A DNA stretch of 64,000 bases from Macrotis lagotis (lineage: Eukaryota; Chordata; Mammalia; Peramelemorphia; Peramelidae), in the NCBI RefSeq assembly GCF_037893015.1, contig NC_133661.1, forward strand, positions 188,130,809-188,194,808, given 5' to 3'. The notes under the pieces were generated by a model. That model saw only the letters and a program-made list of their open reading frames with translations. It was not told where the DNA came from and ran no database searches. A program made the translations under genes and the position numbers. Shown one piece after another: positions 45,975 through 56,530 of this stretch (positions are counted from its first letter, which is position 1; each line of letters starts with the position of its first letter).

Positions 45975-46820
45975 TTATACCTTTTTAAAATTGAAATTTA
46001 TTATTTTTTCACATATTACTAATATTTCACAAAGCATAGCTTCTTACTATCCCCCTCCCAAGAAAATAATTCCTTGTAACAAAGAAAACTAGCAACATAT
46101 TGAAAATATCTATCAATATATAAAATGTTCCTTACTCACATCTTTCCTACTGCTTCAAAAGAAGCTAGTAAATGTGCCTTCTCAACATTTCTTTGAGGTC
46201 AAACTTGGCTGTTACACTGTTTTAGTATTCCAAATCTATTCTTTGTTGTTCTTTCTCTGTCCATTTATTTCAATCTATCAATGAATGAAGGAATAAACAT
46301 TTATTAAGTAAATTCTATGTGCCAGATGGATTCCTTAGGACTAGGGATACAAAAAAAAAGGCAAAAACTAGTTAGTGTCTGTCCTCAAAGGACTTATAAT
46401 CTAATGAGGGAGACAACATACAAATAAATATATACAAGGACATAAATATATATTTAATATGTCTACATATATATGTCTATGTATGTATGACATAGGATAG
46501 GATGTAGGATAAATGTATTATTGTAATGATTATGCATATTGGTTTTTTCAGTCTTATTTTATATCAAATCATTTACATGTCTTTTCATGCATCTTTCTTG
46601 TCATTGTATTTATTTTTTTCTTAAAGTTTGTAAATATTTCACTTTATTAATGTTCTTGTTTCACCATTTCTCAGTTAATAGGCATCTATTTTGTTTCCAG
46701 TTTTTTTATATAACAAAAAGTGCTGATATATATGTTTTTATTTTGATATATATGTCCTTTTCTTTTTCTTTCTTTTTTCCTTCTTTTTCTTTTTTGCTAT
46801 TGTGCTCCTTGGAGTAAATG
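45975..46820 (-). mobile_element. Old L1 lineage 3' end, antisense, interrupted
   Basis: The 3' UTR type with 'attccttgtaacaaagaaaa' and 'cttactcacatctttcctac' lies at 45975-46250. The ORF2 end lies at 46530-46820 ('tttctcagttaataggcatc', 'tattttgtttccagtttttt', 'caaaaagtgctgatatat'). This differs from the 3' UTRs of the other L1 copies. An L2/MIR-like tail sits between at 46270-46460. Confidence 0.65.
46270..46460 (-). mobile_element. MIR/L2-related tail element
   Basis: 'aataaacatttattaagtaa', 'attctatgtgccagatgg', 'aggactagggatacaaaaaa', 'cctcaaaggacttataatct' and 'aatgagggagacaacataca' match the widespread antisense 'ttattaagcacctactatgtgccagg...ggggatacaaa...aggagcttacaatctaatgggggagaca' block. 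Subfamily not assigned. Confidence 0.6.
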
Positions 46821-46824
46821 ACTA

Positions 46825-47520
46825 ATGTTGTTTGTGTGAGCAAACCACAAAATCTGAGATAGTTTTATGAAGAAATTTATTTGTTTTTTCATGGAGAGGG
46901 AAAATGGAAAAGAAGGGGGTGGCTCTTTCTCCTGATCTTTATGAAGTTATACAAAGTTCAGATAAGGATTCAGGCACATTTATCTGATTGGTCAAAAAGG
47001 TATAGGTCAGTGCTTCTCAGTTCTGTCCCCTCCTCAGGCTCCCTCACCCATGCCAAATTCTAAAGAAATGAGATTATAGGTGAGGGGGGGATGAGATGAG
47101 GGTACATGCTGACTTGAAGGGAGGGGACAGGATAAATGTACATTCTGTAGTTTGTTTGATGGCATTCCCACCAAGTCAGATTAATGGTAAGTTGTAGGTT
47201 CTTACCAAGAAGACAAACCAGACCAGAAACAATGAGTTCTCCAGGACTGAGCATAAATTTCAGTAGTGAGATCTAAGCATTACTTACAATCATTTAGTTT
47301 CCCTAGAGCATCGGTGAGTTCAGCCTGACATCCATAGTAAGCTTTTTGGATTAGACAATGTTTTAGTCACATAAATCAAATTTCAACCAAGTTTGGTAAA
47401 TGATAAACAATAACCCACATTAGCAGTAGAATCTCTTGATGAAAAAGTTTAGATATATTTCACATTTTGGTGGAATAACTACAAATTTCTTTGCAGATTG
47501 ATTTCCTTTTCACAGAGGAA
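46825..47520. other. Unassigned sequence
   Basis: Moderately GC-rich and not recognised. 'ggctctttctcctgatcttt' and 'tatctgattggtcaaaaagg' could belong to an old LTR, but no ends are visible. Confidence 0.35.
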
Positions 47521-47527
47521 GAAAACC

Positions 47528-47785
47528 AAGATTTATTAAGTCCCTATTATGTACCAAGCACAATATTAAATACTTAGTGAATTTATCTCATGTGATTCTT
47601 ACAACAATTCTGTAAAATAGATGCAATTGTCAACATTTCTAGTTGAAGAAACTGAGACAGACAGATTAAATGACTTGTCTAGGGTCCCAGAGTAAATGTC
47701 TGATGTTAAATTTGAGCTCAGTTTTTCCTGACCTTTGAAACTTTACTGTGGGGCCTTTATTGTATCACCATGCCCCTTCCAACAC
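47528..47785 (-). mobile_element. MIR-type SINE, near full length
   Basis: Antisense: 'tttattaagtccctattatg', 'taccaagcacaatattaaat', 'atctcatgtgattcttacaa', 'ttgaagaaactgagacagac', 'agattaaatgacttgtctag' and 'cagtttttcctgacctttga'. Confidence 0.85.
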
Positions 47786-47789
47786 TTAA

Positions 47790-48570
47790 TATTCTCATAT
47801 TCACCAATTTTCCATATATGAATTTAAATTCTAGAGTTGTTTGATTCAATTTCTTTTATATGACTGGCAGCAATTTGAAATTCTTTTGAGAACTTTTTGT
47901 TTGTAATCTTTGATCACTGCTCTATTAGCTAATAAATGTAGTCACTCAGTTCAGTTAACATAAATATACTGTTCACTCCCTGAAACCAGACCTGGCAAGG
48001 GTCTGCTTGGTTATATGCTCTTGAGGGTGGTGAAAATAGGGGGGAGGGAGTTAGGCTTCCCAGACATATTTAAGATATAAACCAACCAATCAAATAGGGT
48101 TGGAACTAAATTTCACATTCTGCTCTTAAATTGCCAGCTTCCTAAACCTAGACAGTAAAGGACCAGAGGTAAGGGCATAGACTAATGCAGTTGCCACCCC
48201 ACTAGCAGTGTGCAAAATCCCTGGGTTCATTAAGCAGAGCACTAATGTCAGAAGCATAAAAGCCCTAGATCCAGACAAAGCCCTGGGGGCTGTAGGTCTC
48301 TAATTCAGAAGGCCAATTCCCACTTAGCTTCACATGCGATGGAACTATAAGAAAATCTGAGAGGTATTAAAAGGGTTAGGTGCATTGTACACTTAAGTTG
48401 ATATGATGCTGTAAAGAGAAAGCCAGGGCTCAAGTGGAAGGGTAAATCACCTAGCTCAGCCCATCTCATGCCAAATTCACCACCTAGTTCACCCCAAGCC
48501 AGCTTTGCAGGGGGTAAGTACTAAAACCACTGCTGACTTCCCTTTCTTTATTCTCCTTTTCCTGTTCCTC
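47790..48570. other. Unassigned, locally GC-richer sequence
   Basis: 47980-48490 is less AT-rich than the surroundings and holds a CCAAT-like 'accaaccaatcaaatag' and several 'agccctagatcc'-type words. No frame, repeat family or gene recognised. An old LTR or other non-autonomous element is possible. Confidence 0.3.
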
Positions 48571-48576
48571 CTCAAT

Positions 48577-48649
48577 TCCTCTCCTCTCCTCTCCTCTCCT
48601 CTCCTCTCCTCTCCTCTCCTCTCCTCTCCTCTCCTCTCCTCTCCTCTCT
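48577..48649. repeat. (TCCTC)n microsatellite
   Basis: About fourteen nearly perfect CTCCT units, adjoining a CT-rich tract. Confidence 0.97.
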
Positions 48650-48659
48650 TTTCATCTTT

Positions 48660-49047
48660 TTCTCTTTCCCCTTTAACCCTTTATTCACTGAAGTTCAACT
48701 ATCACCTCCAAGGGGTCTGATTCTTAATTACATTATTTGGATTTTGCTGCTTTAGGATGAATAGAAGAATAATTCAGAAGAAAGTAATAGTACCTAGGAA
48801 CAGGGGTGTACTAGGATTACCTTGAACCAGCTGTTTATAGTTCATTATGAAATTTTTAGTATGGGCAATTTATTCTACAGATATTGGCTAACACTATACA
48901 TCAGTGTATAATTTATTTTTATTCTCTAGATAAGAAAATAATCGAGAAAATGTTGATAATGTAAATTAAGCATAAAGTATTTTGAAAGTATAATGTATAA
49001 ATATACATAAACATACATATAGCTACACATACACACATATAAATATA

Positions 49048-49086
<39 letters not shown>

Positions 49087-49700
49087 AAGAGAGGTTAATC
49101 AATCTTTAACAACACTTCTTTGAAAGCCAATTATTACTATCACACTTTTAATAATTCCTCATAAACCTTAAAGCAATTTGCTAATTCAATTCTGCAAATA
49201 TTTATTAAGTAATTACTGTGTTCAGGGGACTTTCCAGGTATAATTTGTGTTTCTCAGTCATATTATTATATTATTAATTCTTCTGATTCTTTGATTCTTG
49301 CCACAGCAGTTCTGGTTTCTATTTCTATTATAGATTACTTCTTTTTCCAGGACCCTCTTCATTTTGTAATACTTATAATGTTAAATAGTTTTAGAGTAGA
49401 AGGGGGATCACAATCTAGATCACAAAGATCAATAGTAAGTTGTCCATCTTAACATTCCCTTTCCCTTATTTTAATCTAACTTTATCTTAATTATGCAACT
49501 TTTAATTCTAATGTCTTGATCATTTTTCTCTAGGTTATGATGATATATACCTATTCCCTAGTTTAGAGTCTCCCTTGGTCAATATGAGTTTCATTTGAAT
49601 AAGGTAGTGGTTGTTTCTAAGATGCTAATGGTTAGGCTATTTATATAAGTATTGACCATTCTCTTTAAAATAGGAAGGGTAATGCATTAATTGCTTAATA
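48660..49700. other. Unassigned AT-rich sequence
   Basis: A (TA)n run lies at 49041-49085. The rest is not recognised. Confidence 0.4.
49041..49085. repeat. (TA)n microsatellite
   Basis: Mixed 'atatat' run of about 45 bp. Confidence 0.93.
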
Positions 49701-49704
49701 CCTA

Positions 49705-49945
49705 GGGGCAGCTAAGTGGTACAATGAATATAGTATCAAGGAGAGAAATCAGTAAAACTCATCTTCCTGAATTAAAATCTGGGTCAGACACCTAGTAACT
49801 TTGTAACCCTGGGTAACTCCCTTAACCCTATTTGCCTTAGTTCCTCATCTGAAAATTGAGTTGGAGAGGGCATTGGTAAATACCTCCAGTGTCTTTTGCC
49901 AAGAAAATCCCAAATAGGCTCAGGAAGAGATAAGGACAATAACAT
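49705..49945 (+). mobile_element. Marsupial MIR/CORE-SINE with the 'gccaagaaaatccc' module
   Basis: Sense: 'aggggcagctaagtggtaca', 'gtaaccctgggtaactccct', 'ttagttcctcatctgaaaat', 'ttggagagggcattggtaaa', 'tacctccagtgtcttttgcc' and 'aagaaaatcccaaataggct'. Full length, diverged. Confidence 0.85.
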
Positions 49946-50500
49946 GGGAAAGTTAATGCATTAATCCTTTAACATTTTAGTCTGAATTAGTTTATCAGAT
50001 AAATGGAAACAAGGAAATCTTTATTACTAAAGACAATAACATTTGCAAATGAGTTAAAAGCACTGTTTTGATTGTAACTATGTTCTCAAACTATGAAAAA
50101 AATAGAAAATTTCTAGCATAATAGTTAGAATCTGAAAATGACACCAGTCATCTTTATCCAAACCAGACCTCCTCTTTAGAAAACTAGGAAACACCAAGAT
50201 CTAGTCTTTTTTTCAGGGTTTTTATAGGAAAAGAAACATGATAAAAATCTGGGAGCATTTAAATTGTTGAATTTTATATCACACGTTGCCTGAAAATGAT
50301 AATTTTTGCTTCTGTGGTATTTCAGTGATAAAAGCATATCTTTTAGCCATCAACTTTATTTAATCACCTTTATAGTCAGGAAGGTTTTCTGTCATTGCTA
50401 AGTAAGGCAAAGTTTTCAAGCTTTATCTATGGAACAATAATAAATCATTAGCATTCTCATAGTTAGTTTTCATATAACTTCAGATAGTTACTCTCTTCAG
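49946..50500. other. Unassigned AT-rich sequence
   Basis: No gene or repeat recognised. Confidence 0.4.
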
Positions 50501-50507
50501 CTATTTT

Positions 50508-50660
50508 GTCTTTTTTAGTTTTTGCTAAGCAATGGGGTTAAGTGGCTTGCCCAAGGCCACACAGCTAGGTAATTATTAAGTGTCTGAGGCCAGATTTGAA
50601 CTCAGGTACTCCCAACTCCAGAACCAGTACTCTATCCACTGTGCCACCTAGCTGCCCCCA
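50508..50660 (-). mobile_element. WSINE1/Mar1-type SINE
   Basis: Antisense: 'gctaagcaatggggttaagt', 'ggcttgcccaaggccacaca', 'tttgaactcaggtactccca' and 'ccactgtgccacctagctgc'. Low divergence. Confidence 0.93.
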
Positions 50661-50740
50661 GACATTTCTTTAAAGACTCAATGATCTTAGGTCTTTAGAG
50701 TTTGCCACACAGGATCCATGTTTTTTATTCCTATATCATT

Positions 50741-50881
50741 ATTTTTGCAAGACAATGGGATTAAGGGGCTTGCCCAAGGTCACACAGCTAGGTAATTATT
50801 AAGTGTCTGAGGCTGGATTTGAACTCAGGTACTGCTGACTCCAGGGCTGGTGCTCTATCCACTGTGCCACCTAGCTGCCCC
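50741..50881 (-). mobile_element. WSINE1/Mar1-type SINE with perfect target-site duplication
   Basis: Antisense: 'tttttgcaagacaatgggat', 'tggatttgaactcaggtact' and 'ccactgtgccacctagctgc'. Exact 13-bp duplication 'ttcctatatcatt' at 50728-50740 and 50882-50894. It lies 80 bp from another SINE in the same orientation. Confidence 0.95.
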
Positions 50882-50894
50882 TTCCTATATCATT

Positions 50895-52490
50895 TTGATT
50901 AATCTTCTGGACTCTTTCTAGTTTCTAACAAACACATTTGAGTCTAGTTTTTAATAAAAGGTAAAAATGTTTGACTCTTGTTAAGAAGAACAAAGACATG
51001 ATACCAATGCTCAGGGGTATGTCAGCAATATTTAAAATCTGGACCTCTGGGGAAAATATATGCTCAACATACTTTTAGGTTTAATCTTTATTATTGACAT
51101 TTTCTCCATTACTTTCTTAAGTCTGGACAATCAACAGAATAATAAATAAAGCCCAGATTTGTTTTATTTGCCTGTTTCCAAGATACATATGTTCACACTG
51201 AAAATTTAATGATCAGCTGTTTAAGAGATATGAATTGGCACCAAAGCATTCCTGTGCAGGATCATAAGAAGAATCATTAAGTCACCATTTCTAGCTACAG
51301 TTGCCTACTTCTTAGTGTTTCAAGAACAAACAAGAAGCCATTCTATGAAACAGAATTAAATAGATATTGTTACATGGTCTTTTAACCCTCACAAAGAATT
51401 TATTTCCTTCCCTGACATAAGAATAACTATATTTTGTTCGCTACCTCTAGGAAAGAAGATATCTCCTTCCATTAATTTTGAGATTTTAAAGTCTATGTTG
51501 AAATTAATCTTTGAACTCATTACTTTGTTGTTGAGAACTATAGTTTTTCATATAACTGAAATAGGTGATCACTCTGTAAGGTCTCAGAAATATCATTCCA
51601 AAATATTTCCCTTGGCTTGCTTTCAGCAATTTTTAAAATTCCATCATTGGAGCTGTAGTAGTCAATTTGAAAATAAGGGAAAAGAGATACTTTAAGACTT
51701 TAATACCTTTTTATGAATGAATTTATGTGAAAACTTGACTACTTTCCCAAATTGACAAGAAAGATGCTAAAAGGAGAAGACTGTGGTATGGGACTAGGAG
51801 AGCGGCAAGTACAGACAAGAAAAATTGAGACCAACAAATTCAAAATTTGGTCTAAGGATAAATTTTGCCCTTGAGATCCATTAATCCAGAATATTTGGAG
51901 ATTTGATCTGCTCTTGAAGACTTCAATCTAATTCTATACACCAATGGCACCATTTTGAATATTGTCTTATGTGTTTTATGTACTTTTCCCCTAACCAATC
52001 ATTTGATTCATACTGAGAATCACAATTAATGTTGGGAATGTACATATATAGGGAAGATGACTTGACTAATGAAACAATGTCTTGTTATGTCTTCTATTTT
52101 TCTTAACTGTTATTGATGAAATGCCCACAAACAATATTCTCCTGATGATTATTAACATCCTTAGTCCAAAGAACAGGCATATTAAGCAGTTTTGTTTATT
52201 AATATTCTTCATATAGGAAGGTAAACATTAAAATTATATGTAAGATGTAAAGTTGCTGACAATTGTTTTACCTCCTTAAAGACTAGTTGCTTACTTCCAT
52301 AAGCTGTGGCATAAGCCATGAGTATCTCCTATTGGGACCTATGTCACAGCTTTCTTCTAATGAAGGAATTCAGGAACCCTGACTCAGAAACCTTCCAAAG
52401 TAGTTTAACGATCCTCAGACTTAGTTTATGATTTATCAGGAATAATAAAATTAAAATATTAACATTGCCAGTTGGTATTTGTGGGATTTT
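50895..52490. other. Unassigned AT-rich sequence
   Basis: No gene or repeat recognised. This 1.6 kb lies upstream of the OR4Q3-like gene and could hold its untranslated exons or promoter, but nothing can be placed. Confidence 0.35.
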
Positions 52491-52494
52491 GAAC

Positions 52495-52615
52495 AATTCT
52501 GATCAAATTTATTGGTTTCAGTTCCCTTGTTAGTAAAATAAGAGTTTTAGAATAAATGTCCTCTAAAGCCATCTATGATTTTAAAATTTTAAAATTTTTG
52601 TTCTATGTGATCACT
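52495..52615 (+). mobile_element. MIR/L3-type fragment
   Basis: 'tttcagttcccttgttagta', 'aaataagagttttagaataa' and 'tgtcctctaaagccatctat' match 'tcagtttccttatctgtaaaatgagggggttggactagatgacctctaa' in order. Confidence 0.5.
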
Positions 52616-52764
52616 GCTACCTTCAGGTGTATAAAACATCATAGAAAATGAGGATTGAGAGAGTTATCTAGAAATCACCTGTTGTTTTTCTACTTTTAAA
52701 TTGAATTGTCCCTTATCTTGCTCAGATAGAGCAATGTATTACTTAAGCATCCTTTTCCTTTTTT

Positions 52765-52766
<2 letters not shown>

Positions 52767-52816
<50 letters not shown>
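52767..52816. repeat. (GT)n microsatellite
   Basis: About 25 GT units, 0.3 kb upstream of the OR4Q3-like coding exon. Confidence 0.97.
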
Positions 52817-52818
<2 letters not shown>

Positions 52819-52864
52819 TGAGGTGTTTGTTAAATAAAATATATTTTTATGATGATTACATTTA

Positions 52865-52985
52865 ATGACCTCTAGATTACAAGTTATTTGAAGAAACAGA
52901 CTGTCTTCCTTTTGTCTTTATGTTCTGAATGTCTAGCACAAAGTAAATACTTAACAAAAGTTTTTCAACTGATTAATGACCATCT
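52865..52985 (+). mobile_element. L2 3' end
   Basis: 'ctagattacaagttatttga', 'agaaacagactgtcttcctt', 'aatgtctagcacaaagtaaa' and 'tacttaacaaaagttttt' follow the L2 3' UTR. Confidence 0.65.
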
Positions 52986-53119
52986 ATGGCATGCAATATT
53001 TGTTTAATTTTGTGGTAAATATGACTCTACTCTCTCAAGTGGAGATTCCAACCCTGTAAATGTCTCATTGATCAGAAATAATTTTCTTTCTTATGTATCT
53101 CACTTAAATATCCCATGTT

Positions 53120-53151
53120 TCATTTTTAATTTTCATTCCAGAGGACTTAGG
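53120..53151 (+). other. Splice acceptor and 5' UTR stub of the OR4Q3-like coding exon
   Basis: 'catttttaattttcattccag' (53121-53141) is a pyrimidine-rich tract ending in CAG. It is followed by ten bases and then the ATG at 53152. This supports 53152 as the start and argues against the in-frame upstream ATG at 53068, which would lie in the intron. Confidence 0.65.
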
Positions 53152-54111
53152 ATGCTCAGTTCAGTGAAAATTGGGAATGACTCAAGGGTAATGGAATTTG
53201 TCCTCCTGGGTCTGTCATCCACCTGGGAACTGCAGTTACTCCTCTTCTTAATCTTCTCCATGTTCTACATAGGCATTGTCCTGGGAAATATCTTGATTAT
53301 AGTGACTGTGAAGGCTGATGCCCACCTACTTCAGTCCCCCATGTATTTTTTCTTGGCCCATCTCTCTTTTATTGATCTGTGCTTAGGCTGTGTCACAATG
53401 CCCAAGATGCTGGGAGATTTTTTGCATCAGAGAAAGACTATATCCTTCCCCGGATGCCTGGCCCAAATTTACTTCCTTCATTTCTTAGGGGCCAGTGAGA
53501 TGTTTCTGCTGACAGTGATGGCCTATGATAGGTACGTTGCCATATGCAATCCTTTGCACTATTTGACAGTAATGCACCGTCAACTATGCATCAACTTGGT
53601 TTTTGCATCTTGGTGTGGAGGCTTCCTGCACTCTATTACACAGGTTGTGTTGGTGGTCCAGCTACCTTTTTGTGGTCCAAATGAGCTGGATAACTTCTAC
53701 TGTGATGTCCCACAAGTGATCAAACTTGCTTGCATGGATACATATGTAATGGAAGTGCTTATGGTTTCCAACAGTGGCTTGCTTTCACTTGTCTGCTTCT
53801 TGGTCCTCCTATTATCTTATGCTGTTATCTTAAGCACCTTGAGAACACACTTTCGCCAGAGTCAGAGCAAGGCGCTCTCCACTTGTGCTTCCCACCTGAC
53901 TGTGGTCAGTTTAATTTTTGTACCTTGTGTATTCATCTACTTACGGCCATTCTGCTCTTTCCCAGTGGACAAGGTATTCTCTGTCTTCTACACTGTCATC
54001 ACACCTATTTTGAATCCTCTCATCTACACCCTTAGAAATGCTGAAATGAAGGCAGCTATGAGGAAGATGAGGAAAAAGTATGCAGTCTCCTGCTGCCTGC
54101 CTAAAGGGTGA
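53152..54111 (+). CDS. OR4Q3: Olfactory receptor, OR4Q3-like
   Basis: A complete 319-residue odorant receptor (class A GPCR), signalling through Golf in olfactory cilia. Marks: NDS glycosylation site at 9-11; EFVLLGLSSTWELQ at 15-28; GN at 45-46; LLQSPMYFFLAHLSFIDLCL at 59-78; Cys102 and Cys184 for the conserved disulfide; MAYDRYVAICNPLHYLTVM at 123-141; SYAVI at 222-226; KALSTCASHLTVVSLIFVPCVFIYLRPF at 240-267; PLIYTLRN at 289-296. LQIYFLHFLGASEMF-type and FCGPNELDNFYCDVPQVIKLACMDTYV segments agree nearly residue for residue with human OR4Q3 as I recall it. The C-terminus ends in a CC pair, a possible palmitoylation site. The start at 53152 follows a splice acceptor; an in-frame ATG at 53068 would add 28 unlikely residues. 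The frame is intact and the length normal. Orthology is likely but untested. Confidence 0.95.
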   Translation: MLSSVKIGNDSRVMEFVLLGLSSTWELQLLLFLIFSMFYIGIVLGNILIIVTVKADAHLLQSPMYFFLAHLSFIDLCLGCVTMPKMLGDFLHQRKTISFPGCLAQIYFLHFLGASEMFLLTVMAYDRYVAICNPLHYLTVMHRQLCINLVFASWCGGFLHSITQVVLVVQLPFCGPNELDNFYCDVPQVIKLACMDTYVMEVLMVSNSGLLSLVCFLVLLLSYAVILSTLRTHFRQSQSKALSTCASHLTVVSLIFVPCVFIYLRPFCSFPVDKVFSVFYTVITPILNPLIYTLRNAEMKAAMRKMRKKYAVSCCLPKG

Positions 54112-54116
54112 TAATA

Positions 54117-54240
54117 GGATTATAGATCTAGAGCTGGAATGTTTTCTAAAGGTCTTTTTATCCAATGTTCTCAATGTATATTTGAGAAAACATTCTGAGG
54201 GAGACTAAACTGGCTTGCTCAAGATTAGTATATGGGTAGA
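54117..54240. mobile_element. Possible L3/MIR-related relic
   Basis: 'ggattatagatctagagctg', 'gaatgttttctaaaggtctt' and 'tgagaaaacattctgaggga' resemble 'tcatagatttagagctggaagggacctta...gaggaaactgaggc'. It begins three bases after the OR4Q3-like stop, so it forms part of the 3' UTR. Confidence 0.45.
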
Positions 54241-54504
54241 AGACTTCAGATAAAAGTTACTCAGGAACCAGTACTTTTTTTCATTGTACAATGATCAAAA
54301 AGTGTGGGAGAGAGAATATCTTTCCTGAAACAATCTTAAACTCTCATCTTGGATTCTAATACCTCAGGTTGTCCTCACTTTCCTGGACACTTGTGAAAAT
54401 GATTGGATTTCAGAGAAAACATGATTCAGTTCTTAAGATTCAGTCTGAGAACTCAGAGATCATTAATGGTACATTTATGAAAGCAGAGAGATAGGTTGTA
54501 TGAG
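54241..54504. other. Unassigned 3' flank of the OR4Q3-like gene
   Basis: No repeat recognised and no AATAAA seen before the L1 insertion at 54517. Confidence 0.35.
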
Positions 54505-54516
54505 TTGGAAGCACTT

Positions 54517-55619
54517 ATTTTTCATTTTTAAAATTAAAATTTAAGTTTATTTTCCTTTACATTTAAAGATACTTTTCAACATTCTTTTTAAAAATTTTCT
54601 CCTTCCCACCCTTCCTTCATCCTGCCCTAGGACAGCAAGTAATATGGTATATGTCATACATGTACAACTGTGTTACACTTATTTTCACATTAGTCATGTT
54701 GTGAAAGAAGAATCATAATAAAGGGGGGGGGAACTATGAGAAAGAAAAACCAAAAACAAATTTTAAAAAGAAAAATAGTATGCTTTTATCTCCATTGAGA
54801 TTCCATAGTTCTTTCTCTGGATGTCGATGACACATTGACTAAAAAATATTATAGGTCTTTTAGAATTGTTTTTGATTGTTATATTGCTGAGAGGAACTGA
54901 GTCTGTCTTAGCTGATCATCCTGTAATATTACTGTTAAGGCATAGACTGCTCTCTTGGTTCTGTTCACTTCACTCAGCATCAGTTCTTATAAGATTTTCC
55001 AAAGTTTTTCTGAAATTCCTCTGCACATCATTCTTAATAGTGCAGTGATATTCTGTTATAATCATATGCCACAGTTTTTACAGTCATTCCCCAAATGATG
55101 GATATTTCCTCAATTTCCAATTCATTGCCACTACAAAAAGAGCTACTATGAATATTTTTATACATGTGTGTCTTTTCCCCTCTCTTGTCATCTCTTTGTG
55201 ATACTGTCCTAGTAGAGGAGGCATTGCTGAATCAAAGAGTATGTAGATATATTGCCTTTTGGGCATAGTTCCAAAATGTTCTCCAACACAATTCCACCAG
55301 CAATGTATTCATGCAACTTTCCCATATCCCTTTCAATATTTAACATTTCCCTTTTTGGTAATATTATCCAATCTGATGGCTATGAGGTGGTATCTCAGAG
55401 GTATTTTAATTTGAATTTCTATAGTCAATAATGATTTAGAGCATTTTTATGATGATAGATAATTTTAATTTCTTCATCTGAAAACTACCTGTTCAAATCA
55501 TTTGACAATTTATCAATTGGGGAATGACTTACATTCTTATAATTTTCACTCAATTCTTTCTATATTTAAGAAGTGAGATCTTTTTCAGAAACACTTGCCT
55601 TAAAAACTGTTTCCCCAGC
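54517..55619 (-). mobile_element. L1, 1.1-kb 5'-truncated antisense insertion
   Basis: 3' UTR at 54517-54850, with 'tagtcatgttgtgaaagaag' and 'gattccatagttctttctct'. ORF2 C-terminus at 54900-55619; the minus-strand frame 55084-55266 reads TCIKIFIVALFVVAMNWKLRKYPSF, like 'RMFIAALFTIAKTWNQPKCP' of L1. Flanked by 'ttggaagcactt' (54505-54516) and 'ttagaagcactt' (55620-55631), an 11/12 target-site duplication. The insertion splits what may be a MIR fragment. Confidence 0.9.
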
Positions 55620-55629
55620 TTAGAAGCAC

Positions 55630-55765
55630 TTTCAAAGATTATTTTGTACCTCTATAATTACCTAAAACTCACCGATACTGTTCCATTATGTTCCCATTTT
55701 CAGAGAGGACACTTCACAAAAATTTCCTTTCATTGACTTTCCCAAGGTTTAACATCACATATAAA
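55630..55765 (-). mobile_element. MIR-like fragment
   Basis: 'gaagcactttcaaagattat', 'tgttcccattttcagagagg' and 'ttgactttcccaaggtttaa' loosely follow antisense MIR order. Confidence 0.45.
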
Positions 55766-56400
55766 GAAGTTATTTTTTGATGTCTGGTCTATTTGTTCCC
55801 TACTAATCCATTTCCTTTTTTTCTTTTTGTTTTTCTATTTCAAGTGAACACGAAGAAGTACAGAACATATTCTACATAACCACTTTACTATATGGTGCCA
55901 AGTCTCAGAAAAATATATGTTGAATATAAAAAGTTTCTTAAATCATACTTATATGAGAGAGAAATATATATATGTAGTATATGTATCTATATCTATATCC
56001 ATAGCTATATAGCTATATCAGCATGATGACAAAGATTATTAATATTTTAGGGACTATTTTAGATTCTATAATGGATATTTGATAGTTTTAGATTCTGCCC
56101 TTTTCCCTGCTTCCCTTCTGTGTTTATTAGTAAGAGATTGGAAAGAATGGACAAATGCTAATGCCAATGAGTATTTTTCCATTGACCATATGAAAATAGA
56201 GATGTTTCAAATTAAAAATATAAGTAACATTTTTATGTGTTTATTGCTTTTTTGAAAAATCATTGTACTGAGCTAAGAGGAGACCTTTGCTGTCTGCTAG
56301 TCCTGTAGCTTCTTGATCATTTTGAGTCTCATTTTCTTTCTCCATAAAAGATGAGTAACAATAACTGTCCTTCCTATTTTGTGGGGTGATGCTAATATCA
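55766..56400. other. Unassigned AT-rich sequence
   Basis: Short 'tatctatatc' runs near 55980. No gene or repeat recognised. Confidence 0.4.
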
Positions 56401-56404
56401 TGTC

Positions 56405-56530
56405 AATATTTAGCATTTATTAAGTGCTTACTCTGTTCCAGGTCTATGCTAAGTAATGGGAAGACCAACATAAAGAAAAAAATAATTTCATGCCCTCAAG
56501 GTGATTATATCTGAATGGAGGAAATTCAGA
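56405..56530 (-). mobile_element. MIR/L2-related tail element
   Basis: 'tagcatttattaagtgctta', 'ctctgttccaggtctatgct', 'aagtaatgggaagaccaaca' and 'tgccctcaaggtgattatat' are the same block as 46270-46460. Confidence 0.6.

Noticed and set aside
48577-48649. Regular tandem repeat that could suggest an array
   Set aside because: The unit is five bases with no spacers. It is a plain microsatellite, and CRISPR arrays do not occur in such genomes.
53068-53151. N-terminal extension of the OR4Q3-like protein
   Set aside because: A splice acceptor lies inside it, and OR proteins of this group start near the EFVLLG motif.
53730-54174. Alternative-frame and antisense frames over the OR4Q3-like gene
   Set aside because: They overlap an intact, strongly conserved receptor frame.
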